DNA of 57,773 bases from an uncultured bacterium (GCA_903925685.1 CAIYGI010000186.1:1-57773); one strand, 5' to 3'. Shown: positions 8,334 through 17,178, counted from the first letter of the stretch. Notes: generated from the sequence alone by a model not told the origin. Numbers and translations are program-made.

Positions 8334-10246
8334 GTCCCTGCCTCCGTGCGGTTGGCGGCGCACAATACTTTGTATAACCGGTCTCGCGTCACGGAGTCGA
8401 GGGGTTCTGTATCGCCGCCGAAGGAGGCTTCGATATGGCGCTGTAGTTCCCGCGCCACTCCCTCCGCCGCGTCGTTGGACACGCCGCAATGGAGCAAAGC
8501 GTCGCGCGCTTCGGCGGGGGTCAGGCTCGCCGGCGGCAGGTTCCAGCGGTCGGCGAGGAAGGCGCGCAGGACGGCGCAGTATGCGGCGGGCGTGGCGGCG
8601 CCGGTTTGCCTCAGCGCGCGATGGGCGCTGCGCAGCGCGCCGCGGCGGCGGAGGGCGCGCATCCAATCCGGACGGCGCCGGCGCACGAAGCCTGCCAGCA
8701 CGACGATCCCGTAAACGGATGGACCCGCCGCCGCCAGGGCCGCCACCCACGGCGAACCGAGCAGCGGCGCCGATTCCGCACCATGGGGATCGAGCCGCAT
8801 TGCGGTTGGCGACAGGGGCCGGGCGTCGGGCGGTTCGGATGAGCGGATGACTGGATTGGTGGAGGCGACAATCTGCTCGGCCGTGACCTCTGTCGTGCGC
8901 CGGACTTTGATCGGCAGCGGCGCGGTTGTCACGGTGCGATAGGCGCGGTTGCTCGCGTCATAATAACTCACGGCGATGGCCGGCAGTTCATAGCTGCCCG
9001 CCGCGCGCGGGCGGATGGTGTAGCGGTAGGCGCGGGCATCGTCGCGCTTCACGGTCTGCACGCTGTCGCGGTACACCTCGAAACGTTCGACGAGGTTGCT
9101 CTGGAGGTCGAGTCGCGGGATGAGCAGGTTGTGCAACTGAATACCACCGCCCACGGTCAGGGTCAGTTGCAGCGGATCGCCGACATTGCAGGTCTGCGCG
9201 TCTAGCGCGGCCGTGGCGGTCAGGTTGCTGCCGATGGCGCCAATGTAGGAGTCGGGCCGACTATCCTCCGGCGGCGGGATGACGCGGACCGTGACCGCGG
9301 CTCCGACGGCCAGCACGTCCTGGCGTTGAGGATTTGCCGCTTCGGAACCGGCCACGGGTACGGGACCTTTGAAAATCACCGGACCAAAGGTGTAGTCGCC
9401 TTCCTTGAGCGGTTCGTAACGCAGGACGAGTGTGTATTCGGCGTATTCCGCTCCGTCGGCTGCAACCCATTCGCGATCGAGGTGAAACCGGGCCTGGCGC
9501 GGACCGTCGATGTCGAAGGGAATGGGCATCCCCGACTGGACCGTAAAGTTGTTGATCGCAAAACCCGGCTGGCGCGGATCGGACAGCAGGCGGTTGTTGA
9601 GGAAGGCTTTCAGGTCGGGCGTCTTAAGTCCGTCGATGTTCTCGCCGTTCATGTAAGGCACATTCAGCAGCGGCGCGGCCTCGGGGTAGAGCGGGTCCAG
9701 CGCGGCCAGTGCGCCGGTCAACCGGCGGATGCGGATGGCGAGTCGCAGATCGAAGGGTTCGTTTACCAGAACGTCATTGCCCGAGGCGGTCAGTCGCAGT
9801 GTCACCCAGGACTGCTGTTCAATGCCGGTCACGGTGACCGCCGGCGCGCTTTCGCTTAGCACGCGTCCGCCGGCAAGCGTCACCCGCACGGGACCGGGGA
9901 TGAAACGGCCGGCTTGATTGGGCGTCGCCTCATAACGGTAGACGCGCCCGCTGAAGCCGACATGCTGCATGCGGCCATTGATAAAGGTCATTGAATACTG
10001 GCTGACGTCCTGACTTCCAAGCGGACGCAGGACGCAGCCGGTGACCGCGCTCAGGTCGGGAGCGGCGCCGGCGGCGTTTCCGACGCGTACATCCATCAGC
10101 AGCGATTCGCCAATGTAAATCTGGCTGCGATTGACGGTAACCTGGAGCGAGGGCTCGTCGGCGCAAGCGGCAACGGCCACCAAACAGAAAAAAAACGCGG
10201 CGAAAAGCAACGGTTTGCTTCCTGATGCTATGCCGGAATTATGCAT
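8330..10246 (-). CDS. BatD-like protein
   Basis: Signal peptide then PSLQVTVNRSQIYIGESLLMDVRVGNA; TM helix near the C-terminus; operon context with VWA/TPR genes. Confidence 0.8.
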   Translation of the reverse strand: MHNSGIASGSKPLLFAAFFFCLVAVAACADEPSLQVTVNRSQIYIGESLLMDVRVGNAAGAAPDLSAVTGCVLRPLGSQDVSQYSMTFINGRMQHVGFSGRVYRYEATPNQAGRFIPGPVRVTLAGGRVLSESAPAVTVTGIEQQSWVTLRLTASGNDVLVNEPFDLRLAIRIRRLTGALAALDPLYPEAAPLLNVPYMNGENIDGLKTPDLKAFLNNRLLSDPRQPGFAINNFTVQSGMPIPFDIDGPRQARFHLDREWVAADGAEYAEYTLVLRYEPLKEGDYTFGPVIFKGPVPVAGSEAANPQRQDVLAVGAAVTVRVIPPPEDSRPDSYIGAIGSNLTATAALDAQTCNVGDPLQLTLTVGGGIQLHNLLIPRLDLQSNLVERFEVYRDSVQTVKRDDARAYRYTIRPRAAGSYELPAIAVSYYDASNRAYRTVTTAPLPIKVRRTTEVTAEQIVASTNPVIRSSEPPDARPLSPTAMRLDPHGAESAPLLGSPWVAALAAAGPSVYGIVVLAGFVRRRRPDWMRALRRRGALRSAHRALRQTGAATPAAYCAVLRAFLADRWNLPPASLTPAEARDALLHCGVSNDAAEGVARELQRHIEASFGGDTEPLDSVTRDRLYKVLCAANRTEAGT

Positions 10247-10273
10247 GTTTCGTTAGGTTCCCGCAACTATTTT

Positions 10274-10300
10274 ACCACGGATATTACAGATTACACTGAT
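10274..10300 (+). repeat. 9-nt-period short repeat (3 units)
   Basis: accacggat attacagat tacactgat, between the batD-like start and the first TA-island ORF. Confidence 0.6.
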
Positions 10301-10845
10301 AAGGGTTCGACTGTCGCCATGTCTTGTATAAAATCCTCTACCTTCAGTTGAAGGTCCGCAACTTGGCAATGCGTGATCGCAATGTACCCGTCCGCGTATG
10401 CCTCAATGTCTGTGAACGCCATACTGGCACATTTGATTAGACTCTCTGCTCTTGGCCCGGCAACCCGTCCCCCGTGATGTGCGATGAGATTGCGGAGGCA
10501 ATTGGCGCTGTTGAACCACCCGGATTCAGGGAATTCAATCGCGTTGACTTCAAGAGAATTCCTGACCCACTCTACATGTGATTTGCCTTTGCGTCTCTCC
10601 ACCTTGCTCGGCAACTTGTCGCAGAGCTTCCCCGAATAGTACTCCCAGAGACCCCAAGCTGCCACGAAGTAGCCTTGCCTGGCGAGCCACGTCGATATCC
10701 GGAAAGGACGAACGGGGTGTTTACAATTGGCGTACCTTGCCAATGCCTGCGTATCCATCGCTTCCGGGTCAACCTTCGTTGCGAGTTCGATATAGTTGTT
10801 CCAGAGCAATTCGAGAGTCTCATATGCTGTGTTCGCAGAATGCAT
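10291..10845 (-). CDS. HEPN-like hypothetical protein
   Basis: SANCLRNLIAHHGG contains an RNxxAH (Rx4H) motif in a helical protein. Confidence 0.4.
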   Translation of the reverse strand: MHSANTAYETLELLWNNYIELATKVDPEAMDTQALARYANCKHPVRPFRISTWLARQGYFVAAWGLWEYYSGKLCDKLPSKVERRKGKSHVEWVRNSLEVNAIEFPESGWFNSANCLRNLIAHHGGRVAGPRAESLIKCASMAFTDIEAYADGYIAITHCQVADLQLKVEDFIQDMATVEPLSV

Positions 10846-10874
10846 CTTCTTGTTCTGGTTCGCAGTTTCCTTTC

Positions 10875-11318
10875 TTAGAAGAACTTAGAGGACTGCAACA
10901 CCAAATTGGTTCCGACAATCCACCCGATTACATCACCTGCAAGATGTGCCTGCTCGATCCAAAGGTCATGCCTTTGATCGTACGATTCCGGTTCACCCTT
11001 TTGCTCAAGAATCCGTTTCACATTACTTCTTCCTGCTTTCACACGGTTGATCCTCATCAATGTATTCTGAACCATGAGATATCCAGGGATGAGGAACATC
11101 AACCACGATGGCGACTGGCCGATCTTGTGGATCAGCCATGATGCAAGAAGTACAGCAGCGCCGATTTTGATGACATCGAGTAGGCAAATGACGAAAGGCG
11201 AGATCCATTTGGCTTTTTTGAATGCGACCGACAGGGATAATGTGATTGGGAAGAAAGGAAGTTCGATGCCTGCGAGGACGACGAACGTGATCACATAGGC
11301 TCCGATTTTGCCGATCAT
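10875..11318 (-). CDS. Hypothetical membrane protein
   Basis: Hydrophobic segments IGAYVITFVVLAGIELPFFPI and LLDVIKIGAAVLLASWLI. Confidence 0.45.
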   Translation of the reverse strand: MIGKIGAYVITFVVLAGIELPFFPITLSLSVAFKKAKWISPFVICLLDVIKIGAAVLLASWLIHKIGQSPSWLMFLIPGYLMVQNTLMRINRVKAGRSNVKRILEQKGEPESYDQRHDLWIEQAHLAGDVIGWIVGTNLVLQSSKFF

Positions 11319-11343
11319 GGTTGTCCTTCTCTTAATGCGAACG

Positions 11344-11847
11344 TTATCGTTGGGGCGGCGGGTTCACCCGATCACCAGCAACGGTTTGGTCGGCCTTTGG
11401 TTTGGTGAGTGATTCATTTGATGCGGGAATCAACGGTAGTACTCGTTCAGGATGGAGTATGCAAATCAGAACATGCCACTCTTCCACCAAACGTCGCCGA
11501 TAAGCGGCCTTGTCCTTCGACTTTGCGAGTTCTCGTTTGCTTTGCTCATATGCTGTCTTCTTGAGTGCCTCAAGAACGCACTCAAAGGCGGGGCTGTTGG
11601 GGCGGTGCCGAAGTATCTCATGGGCCACAACATGTCGACTTGTCGGCGTTGTCTTGTTAAGGGCATTCAGAATCTGGGACAACGCTAGGATTCCAATGCC
11701 GTAATAGCCGCTCTTTGCACACTGTAGGGCCTCCTCAACCGCGAAGTACAGCACGGGATTGTGCTGTAGCACCTTTAAGAATCGACGCGACATCCTTACG
11801 AACAGACAACATTTCACAGTGCCGATGTTTATATAGAGGGTGTCCAT
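11344..11847 (-). CDS. Hypothetical protein
   Basis: Open frame with alternative start MDTLYINIG; SRHVVAHEILRHRPN; no family recognised. Confidence 0.4.
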   Translation of the reverse strand: MDTLYINIGTVKCCLFVRMSRRFLKVLQHNPVLYFAVEEALQCAKSGYYGIGILALSQILNALNKTTPTSRHVVAHEILRHRPNSPAFECVLEALKKTAYEQSKRELAKSKDKAAYRRRLVEEWHVLICILHPERVLPLIPASNESLTKPKADQTVAGDRVNPPPQR

Positions 11848-11942
11848 GAGATGTTCTTTCTTGGAGTGGGCAGCTTTTCTCCCGCCGCCGGCACTCTCAA
11901 GTCTCACGCGCCATGCTCAATTGTCGAACATGGTTTAAACTA

Positions 11943-12224
11943 TTATTGCTTTATCAATGATCGTCCGGCCGCGAATTTGTGCAAAACGCTGGCGATGAAT
12001 GTCTGATATGAAAGCCCTTCCTCGACGGCTTTTGTCTGCAAGGTCTCCAAATCGGCCGATGATATGCGGATATTCACGCGTTTATCCTTCAGCAATGTAT
12101 TTCTAGCGTATTGCTGATGTTTTCCGATCTCTTCTTTCACGTTTTTTACGGAACGCCATTCTCCGCGATTGAGAGCTTCGTCCAAGCCCTTCTCTTCTTC
12201 ATCTAAATAAAGCGTTTTTTTCAT
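11943..12224 (-). CDS. CopG/BrnA-like antitoxin
   Basis: KDKRVNIRISSADLETLQTKAVEEGLSYQTFIASVLHKF ribbon-helix-helix-like; start overlaps the upstream toxin stop. Confidence 0.75.
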   Translation of the reverse strand: MKKTLYLDEEEKGLDEALNRGEWRSVKNVKEEIGKHQQYARNTLLKDKRVNIRISSADLETLQTKAVEEGLSYQTFIASVLHKFAAGRSLIKQ

Positions 12225-12508
12225 GTATCCTCCAAGTATTTCTTTGTCGCTTTTCTGCTGGGCATTATGGTTTTCAAAAACCAGTCATCCCCGTCTTGTA
12301 TAAATGGCACTGCAAACATATAGTTTCTGATTCGGACAAATAGAATCATCTGGCCGTTATGCTTAATCTGATCGGGATGGTCAATAATGTCTATCAAATC
12401 ACCCTGCTCGATATGCAAAACCACCTGCTCAAAACTGATGCCCCGTGTGCGCTTGAGCAATTCGTTCTTATCCGGGTTCCATTTGTACTTGATCATGGGC
12501 GGAAACAT
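12221..12508 (-). CDS. BrnT-like toxin
   Basis: IKYKWNPDKNELLKRTRGISFEQVVLHIEQGDLIDIIDHP pattern; coupled to the RHH antitoxin. Confidence 0.7.
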   Translation of the reverse strand: MFPPMIKYKWNPDKNELLKRTRGISFEQVVLHIEQGDLIDIIDHPDQIKHNGQMILFVRIRNYMFAVPFIQDGDDWFLKTIMPSRKATKKYLEDT

Positions 12509-12517
12509 GAAGGGTTA

Positions 12518-12541
12518 TTATGCAACTTCGCTCCGTTTCAC
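12518..12541 (-). pseudogene. hicA relic (7 codons then stop)
   Basis: GTG AAA CGG AGC GAA GTT GCA TAA matches the start of intact hicA (GTG AAA CGG AAC GAA CTG TTG) at the same GTGA overlap with hicB. Confidence 0.7.
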
Positions 12542-12729
12542 CCGATGGCCACCAATTCCTGCATGGCGTCCTCGCGCCGGTCTTCAAGAATCAGATCAAC
12601 GGCCGCGGACTGGCTCTTCAAGCACTCCGCCTTTGTTCGGCCCTGTCCGTCAGCGCCTGGGATTTCAGGGCAATAAGCGACAAACCACTTTTCATCACGT
12701 TCCACAATGGCCGTAAATTCGTTATGCAT
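12538..12729 (-). CDS. Orphan HicB-family antitoxin
   Basis: MHNEFTAIVERDEKWFVAYCPEIPGADGQGRTKAECLKS; near-identical to the second copy at 13956-14171. Confidence 0.85.
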   Translation of the reverse strand: MHNEFTAIVERDEKWFVAYCPEIPGADGQGRTKAECLKSQSAAVDLILEDRREDAMQELVAIG

Positions 12730-12778
12730 ATCCTCACCTCTTTTCCGGCTGCAATATACCACTGTGTTGGATGGGCGC

Positions 12779-13045
12779 TCAATCGTTTTCCCGAGTAACC
12801 GCTAGCGCACTAAACCTCTCGAATTCGAGAGGTTTAAAGCTTGGGTTGCTCAACTTTTCCCAAAGCCCCAAGAATTCGATCGTGCTACGACCACGCATCC
12901 AGTTGTTGATGATGGCAAATGGCTCCTGAGAATCCCGATATTGCGCGATATCCGTCAACGAAATGTAATCCTGGTCGTTCTTGTTGAGGATCGTGATCGC
13001 GATCCCCTGAACTTCGAGAGTGCTTATTTTGATGGCTCTGCTCAT
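12779..13045 (-). pseudogene. KilA-N domain protein, C-terminally truncated
   Basis: DQDYISLTDIAQYRDSQEPFAIINNWMRGRSTIEFLGLWEKLSNPSFKPLEFERF is KilA-N-like; ends soon after. Confidence 0.65.
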
Positions 13046-13680
13046 AGCCCCAAGTCCTTTCTAAAGCCGGCTAGAAAACGCTGCACGTGACCGGTCCGGT
13101 AATGGTTCATCAGCGGGTCGAAGGAATCGGCTTTCAGCTCCGCCAGCAAGTGTTCATCGACACGCAGGGATTCGAGTACTGGAGCGACAGAGTCCCATTT
13201 GCAGTGATGAACATAGACATAGTCGGCCAATGCCTTGAGTGGGTCCGCCATCAGGAAACTTCCGCCGTTTTCAGTCTCGATGCGGCTGACGCCAATGAAA
13301 AATTGGGTCTGTGGCACGCGCGTGAAACTAAAAACTCCCAGCGGGGTGTCGAACGAGCGGGAACGAACCAGCGATGCGCTGGTAATCGCATAGACCGCCT
13401 CGGGGATCCATCCATGGTAAGACAACCCGGACTCCAGGCTGATGTAGCTTGGACCATGGATGCGCTGTGCCAGTTCAAGCGGGTTTACGCTGGAATGGAG
13501 ATAACGCTTATCGAGGCAGTAGAGCCCCCGGCGAATTCTCCAGACCTCTCCTGCGCCGACGGAACGTTTGAGAAGCGCATTAAGACGTGCGCCACTATCA
13601 TTGGTCCAATAGGCGGCCTCCTGCCGCGTAAAGACAGCGCGATTTCCCCTTTCGAGGGCAATTTCGGTCACGGTTTGCAT
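13042..13680 (-). CDS. AbiEi-type antitoxin / transcriptional regulator
   Basis: N-terminal wHTH FTRQEAAYW...LLKRSVGAGEVWRIRRGLYCL and PSYISLESGLSYHGWIPEAVYAITSAS. Confidence 0.75.
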   Translation of the reverse strand: MQTVTEIALERGNRAVFTRQEAAYWTNDSGARLNALLKRSVGAGEVWRIRRGLYCLDKRYLHSSVNPLELAQRIHGPSYISLESGLSYHGWIPEAVYAITSASLVRSRSFDTPLGVFSFTRVPQTQFFIGVSRIETENGGSFLMADPLKALADYVYVHHCKWDSVAPVLESLRVDEHLLAELKADSFDPLMNHYRTGHVQRFLAGFRKDLGL

Positions 13681-13770
13681 TTGCTAGATACTGTCATAAT
13701 ATGACAGTTACATGCAATCGTCTTGCGCGTTGCCAGTCCTATAAATTGACCGGGCGCTGGTTCTGCTCTC

Positions 13771-13959
13771 TCATTTTGGTTCGGGGACTGAAAGACTCCG
13801 GCAAATCTTTGCGGCCAGACGATCTGGTATCTCGGTGTGCCTCGGAACAGCCTCGATCCGACCTGTGTTGGGGCTGGCCCAAAGCGAGTGTGAACCGCCT
13901 TCTCGCTTTAGGTAACACCCATGGCGACGAAGATGCCGCAACAGTTCGTTCCGTTTCAC
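13771..13959 (-). CDS. hicA: HicA-family mRNA interferase toxin
   Basis: ELLRHLRRHGCYLKREGGSHSLWASPNTGRIEAVPRHTEIPDRLAAKICRSL. Confidence 0.9.
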   Translation of the reverse strand: MKRNELLRHLRRHGCYLKREGGSHSLWASPNTGRIEAVPRHTEIPDRLAAKICRSLSVPEPK

Positions 13960-14171
13960 CCTACGGCCACCAATTCCTGCATGGCATTCGCCGGAAGACC
14001 GCGCAGGGCGTCCTCGCGCCGGTCTTCAAGAATCAGATCGACAGCCGCTGACAGGCTCTTCAAGCACTCCGCCTTCGTTCGACCCTGTCCGTTAGCGCCA
14101 GGGATTTCCGGGCAATAAGCGACAAACCACTTTTCATCGCGTTCCACGATGGCCGTAAACTCGTTATGCAT
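13956..14171 (-). CDS. hicB: HicB-family antitoxin
   Basis: FTAIVERDEKWFVAYCPEIPGANGQGRTKAECLKSL; stop overlaps the hicA GTG start. Confidence 0.9.
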   Translation of the reverse strand: MHNEFTAIVERDEKWFVAYCPEIPGANGQGRTKAECLKSLSAAVDLILEDRREDALRGLPANAMQELVAVG

Positions 14172-14229
14172 AACTAACCTCTTTCCTTAGTAATATACCA
14201 CTGTGGCGGATGGAGACTCAATCTCTTTT

Positions 14230-14245
14230 CTGAACACCGAACACC
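14230..14245 (+). repeat. Heptamer motif (CTGAACA/CCGAACA), 2 units
   Basis: ctgaaca ccgaaca cc between hicB and the BatB-C ORF. Confidence 0.75.
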
Positions 14246-14252
14246 TGCGTCA

Positions 14253-17015
14253 TTACCAGTCCCGGCCAACCGCCGGGAGCGGGTTGTAGTTGTTACGGTC
14301 GCGCATTTCGTCCTGATGTTCTTTTTCGCGTTGCTTGGCCTCATCGAGCATCTTTTGAATTTGCTCCGGAGTCATCTCGCCCGGTTTGGGTTGCGGTTTG
14401 GGCTGCGGTTGCGGGTTGTCGGACTTGGGCGGCGGATTGGCGGGAGAGTTGGTTTGCGACTGCTTTTGGTCCTGCTGCTTTTGATCCTTTTGATCTTGTT
14501 GCTTTTGATTCTGGTCTTGAGGCGGGGGTGGGGGCAGCAGTTTGGCGATTTCCGTCAGTAAGTCGCGACTCTTGCGCTCTTGCGGCAGGGCGTTGGACGG
14601 ATCTGTGGATGTCAGTGCGGTGAGCGCCTGGCGCTGTGTATCAACAGCCTCGTCGGCGAGTTTGAGTATCTTGGCCCGAGTTTCGGCGCTGATCAACATG
14701 TTGGTGTTGGGAGCGGCGGCGCTGGCCGGTGCTACTGCCGGACTGCCCGACTGCCCGACTGTTTGACTCGGCTTAGGCGGCGGCGCGGGCAGGCCCTGGG
14801 GCGGGACGGCCTGCGCGAAACGATTGCTGAAAATCTGCGTCAGGTCGATGGTCTCCTGCTGTTCGCCGCGCAGACGCCCGTCCGGCTCGCGCTCCATGTG
14901 CTGCGTGAGCGCGATGGCGTTGGTCTGGCGGCGCAACCCTTCGCGCAAAGCCATCTCGTGCGAGGCGACGCCTTTCCAGAGCCGGTAGATGGCGGCCTCG
15001 CCGTCGGCGGCGCGCTGCGGCGCGTCCGGTTCGAGGTCGCGCAGGCGCGAGGCCGAGGCATCCAGATGATCGCGCACGCTTTCGATATAGGCGGCGATTG
15101 CCTCCGGGCCGGGCATGTTGGTGGCCTTGGGCTGCTGTTTCAGCGCCTCGATCAGTTTGGCCTTGAGCGGCACGATCAAGTCGGATGCCTCGCGTTGTAA
15201 GCGGGCGGCTTCCTCGAGTTGGGCCACGCGGGAGGGAGTAAGGTTGGTGGCCGCCGCGTCGGCAGCGGCTGTGACCTGGCGCTCTTCGGTGAGCAGTTGG
15301 TCGGCAATTTGCGGCGCGGGGGTTTGTCCGTGTTTCTCCATTAGCGCGGCAATGCGCGCCTGTTCACGGGCCTCGGGAAGACGCGCGGCGACCACCGCAA
15401 GATCGGCGCGGGTTTGTCCGGCGTCGGGCGCGGCGCGCAACGCGCGGCGGTAGGCGTCAGCCGCTTCGGCCAGACTGCGGGCGCGCGTCTCGGTGGCGGG
15501 ATTGGTGGCGGAGCTGCTGCGATCGGCGAGCGCGGTCAGCGTGGCGCCCAGGTTGCGCAAACCGGCGGGCGCGGGTTTGTCACCGTGCGACAGGCGCTGC
15601 CGGAAGAGTTCGGCGGCGGGGGCATACTGGCCGGCGTCGAAGAGCGCGCAGCCGGCGTTGTAGAGATAGTCGGCGGACGCTTCGACGGTGGCATTGGACG
15701 CGGCGCGGAGATAGGTGTCCGCCGCGGACTGATAGTTGTGGAGCGCGGCCTGGCGCTGTGCGTCGCGCGCCAGATCGCGACTGCTGACTATGGCGCCGTT
15801 ATGCGCAGATGTAACGCTGGCGGAGGAAATGTTGCTGCTGACGTCGTCAGGCGCCGCTGTGTCATTGGTCTGCGCCTGGAGACTGCCGGCGATGAACAGC
15901 GCGCTGACGGCGAGGCTGGTGAGTGGTGAGTGGTGAGTGGTGAGTGGTGAGTGGGGAGTCGTGAGTGGTGAGTTGTGAGTGGGGAGTGGGGAGTGGGGAG
16001 CGGGGGGGGCGGCGGGGCGGCGGAGCAGGGGTTGGCCGCGGCTGAGGGCGAGCATGGCGAGCCAGGCGAGTATGGCGGGCAGCAGCAACCACTGGAAGCG
16101 GTCCACGCGGCGCTGGGTGATGGACTCCTGTAAATCGCGCGCCTGCAGGCGGCTCAAATGGTCGCGGTAGAGCGCGCCAAGTTGCACGCGGCTCTGTCCG
16201 ACGGGCACGTAGGCGCCGCCGGTGATTTCGGCGATCTCGCGCAGGGTTTCGTGATTCAGATGGCTGACGACATCCTGGTTGTTGTAGGTCATGGGCGCGG
16301 CGTCCTCGGCGCCGGCGGGGATCACGGCCCCGGCGGTGCTGCCGAGACCAACGGTGAAGACCACCACGCCCTTTTCGCGGGCGCGCTGGGCGGCATCCTT
16401 GGAACGTCCGGCCAGATCCTCGCCGTCGGAAACCAGCACCACCGCCCGGTGCGCGCCTTCGGTCGCGTCGAAGGCCTCCACCGCGCGGTCCAGGGCCATG
16501 CCGATGTCGGTTTCTCCCGCGGGCGCCGAGTCAACCCCGGCGTTGTCGAGCATCTGGGAGAAGAAGGCGTAGTCCGTGGTCAGCGGGCAAAGCGTGATGG
16601 CCTTGCCGCGGAAGGCGACCAGCCCGACGCGGTCGCCGTGCAAAATGCGCGCGAGATCCTGCAAATCCGCCTTGGCCCGGCCGAGGCGCGAGGGGTGTAC
16701 ATCCCTCGCCAGCATCGAGCGCGAAACGTCCAGCGCGATAATCAGGTCGCGGCCACGCTGATAAACACGCTCCGGCCGGGCACCCCAGGTAGGCCGCGCG
16801 GCGGCAAGCAGCGCCAGCAGCGCGCCGCTGAGCAACAGCGCCAGTTGGACGGCGAAACGCGCCGTGTCCGTCGGCGGCAGCAGCCGCACCGCCAGGGCCC
16901 CGCTGATAAATCGCGAGGCGGAGCGCGGGCGATGGCGCGCGATCCAGATCCAGATGGCCCCGGAGATGGGAACGATCCAGAGCAGGAAGAGCAGGCTGGG
17001 GTGGAGGAAGGTCAT
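14253..17015 (-). CDS. BatB-BatC fusion (VWA/TM domain, then TPR protein with embedded signal peptide)
   Basis: VWA motif DLIIALDVSRSML; then HSPLPTHNSPLTTPHSPLTTHHSPLT encoded by a heptamer array; then signal-peptide-like LAVSALFIAGSLQAQ and TPRs. Confidence 0.85.
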   Translation of the reverse strand: MTFLHPSLLFLLWIVPISGAIWIWIARHRPRSASRFISGALAVRLLPPTDTARFAVQLALLLSGALLALLAAARPTWGARPERVYQRGRDLIIALDVSRSMLARDVHPSRLGRAKADLQDLARILHGDRVGLVAFRGKAITLCPLTTDYAFFSQMLDNAGVDSAPAGETDIGMALDRAVEAFDATEGAHRAVVLVSDGEDLAGRSKDAAQRAREKGVVVFTVGLGSTAGAVIPAGAEDAAPMTYNNQDVVSHLNHETLREIAEITGGAYVPVGQSRVQLGALYRDHLSRLQARDLQESITQRRVDRFQWLLLPAILAWLAMLALSRGQPLLRRPAAPPAPHSPLPTHNSPLTTPHSPLTTHHSPLTSLAVSALFIAGSLQAQTNDTAAPDDVSSNISSASVTSAHNGAIVSSRDLARDAQRQAALHNYQSAADTYLRAASNATVEASADYLYNAGCALFDAGQYAPAAELFRQRLSHGDKPAPAGLRNLGATLTALADRSSSATNPATETRARSLAEAADAYRRALRAAPDAGQTRADLAVVAARLPEAREQARIAALMEKHGQTPAPQIADQLLTEERQVTAAADAAATNLTPSRVAQLEEAARLQREASDLIVPLKAKLIEALKQQPKATNMPGPEAIAAYIESVRDHLDASASRLRDLEPDAPQRAADGEAAIYRLWKGVASHEMALREGLRRQTNAIALTQHMEREPDGRLRGEQQETIDLTQIFSNRFAQAVPPQGLPAPPPKPSQTVGQSGSPAVAPASAAAPNTNMLISAETRAKILKLADEAVDTQRQALTALTSTDPSNALPQERKSRDLLTEIAKLLPPPPPQDQNQKQQDQKDQKQQDQKQSQTNSPANPPPKSDNPQPQPKPQPKPGEMTPEQIQKMLDEAKQREKEHQDEMRDRNNYNPLPAVGRDW
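15918..16000 (+). repeat. Heptamer array (GGTGAGT)n, about 12 units, inside the BatB-C ORF
   Basis: ggtgagt x5, ggggagt, cgtgagt, ggtgagt, tgtgagt, ggggagt x2, ggggag. Confidence 0.95.
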
Positions 17016-17030
17016 AAAGAATAAAAGGAG

Positions 17031-17058
17031 CCAGAATTCAGAAGTCAGAATTCAGAAT
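17031..17058 (+). repeat. Heptamer array (TCAGAAT)n, 4 units; left arm of an inverted pair
   Basis: ccagaat tcagaag tcagaat tcagaat. Confidence 0.95.
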
Positions 17059-17134
17059 GGTAAAAGAATAAGCATTCAACATATTGCCATCATCAAGTAA
17101 CTTACTTGCCGAGGATAAAACCACCATTGTTTTC

Positions 17135-17169
17135 ATTCTGACTCCTGAATTCTGACTTCTGGCTTCTGT
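17135..17169 (+). repeat. Heptamer array (ATTCTGA/CTTCTGG)n, 5 units; right arm of an inverted pair
   Basis: attctga ctcctga attctga cttctgg cttctgt. Confidence 0.95.
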
Positions 17170-17178
17170 TCCGCCCCC

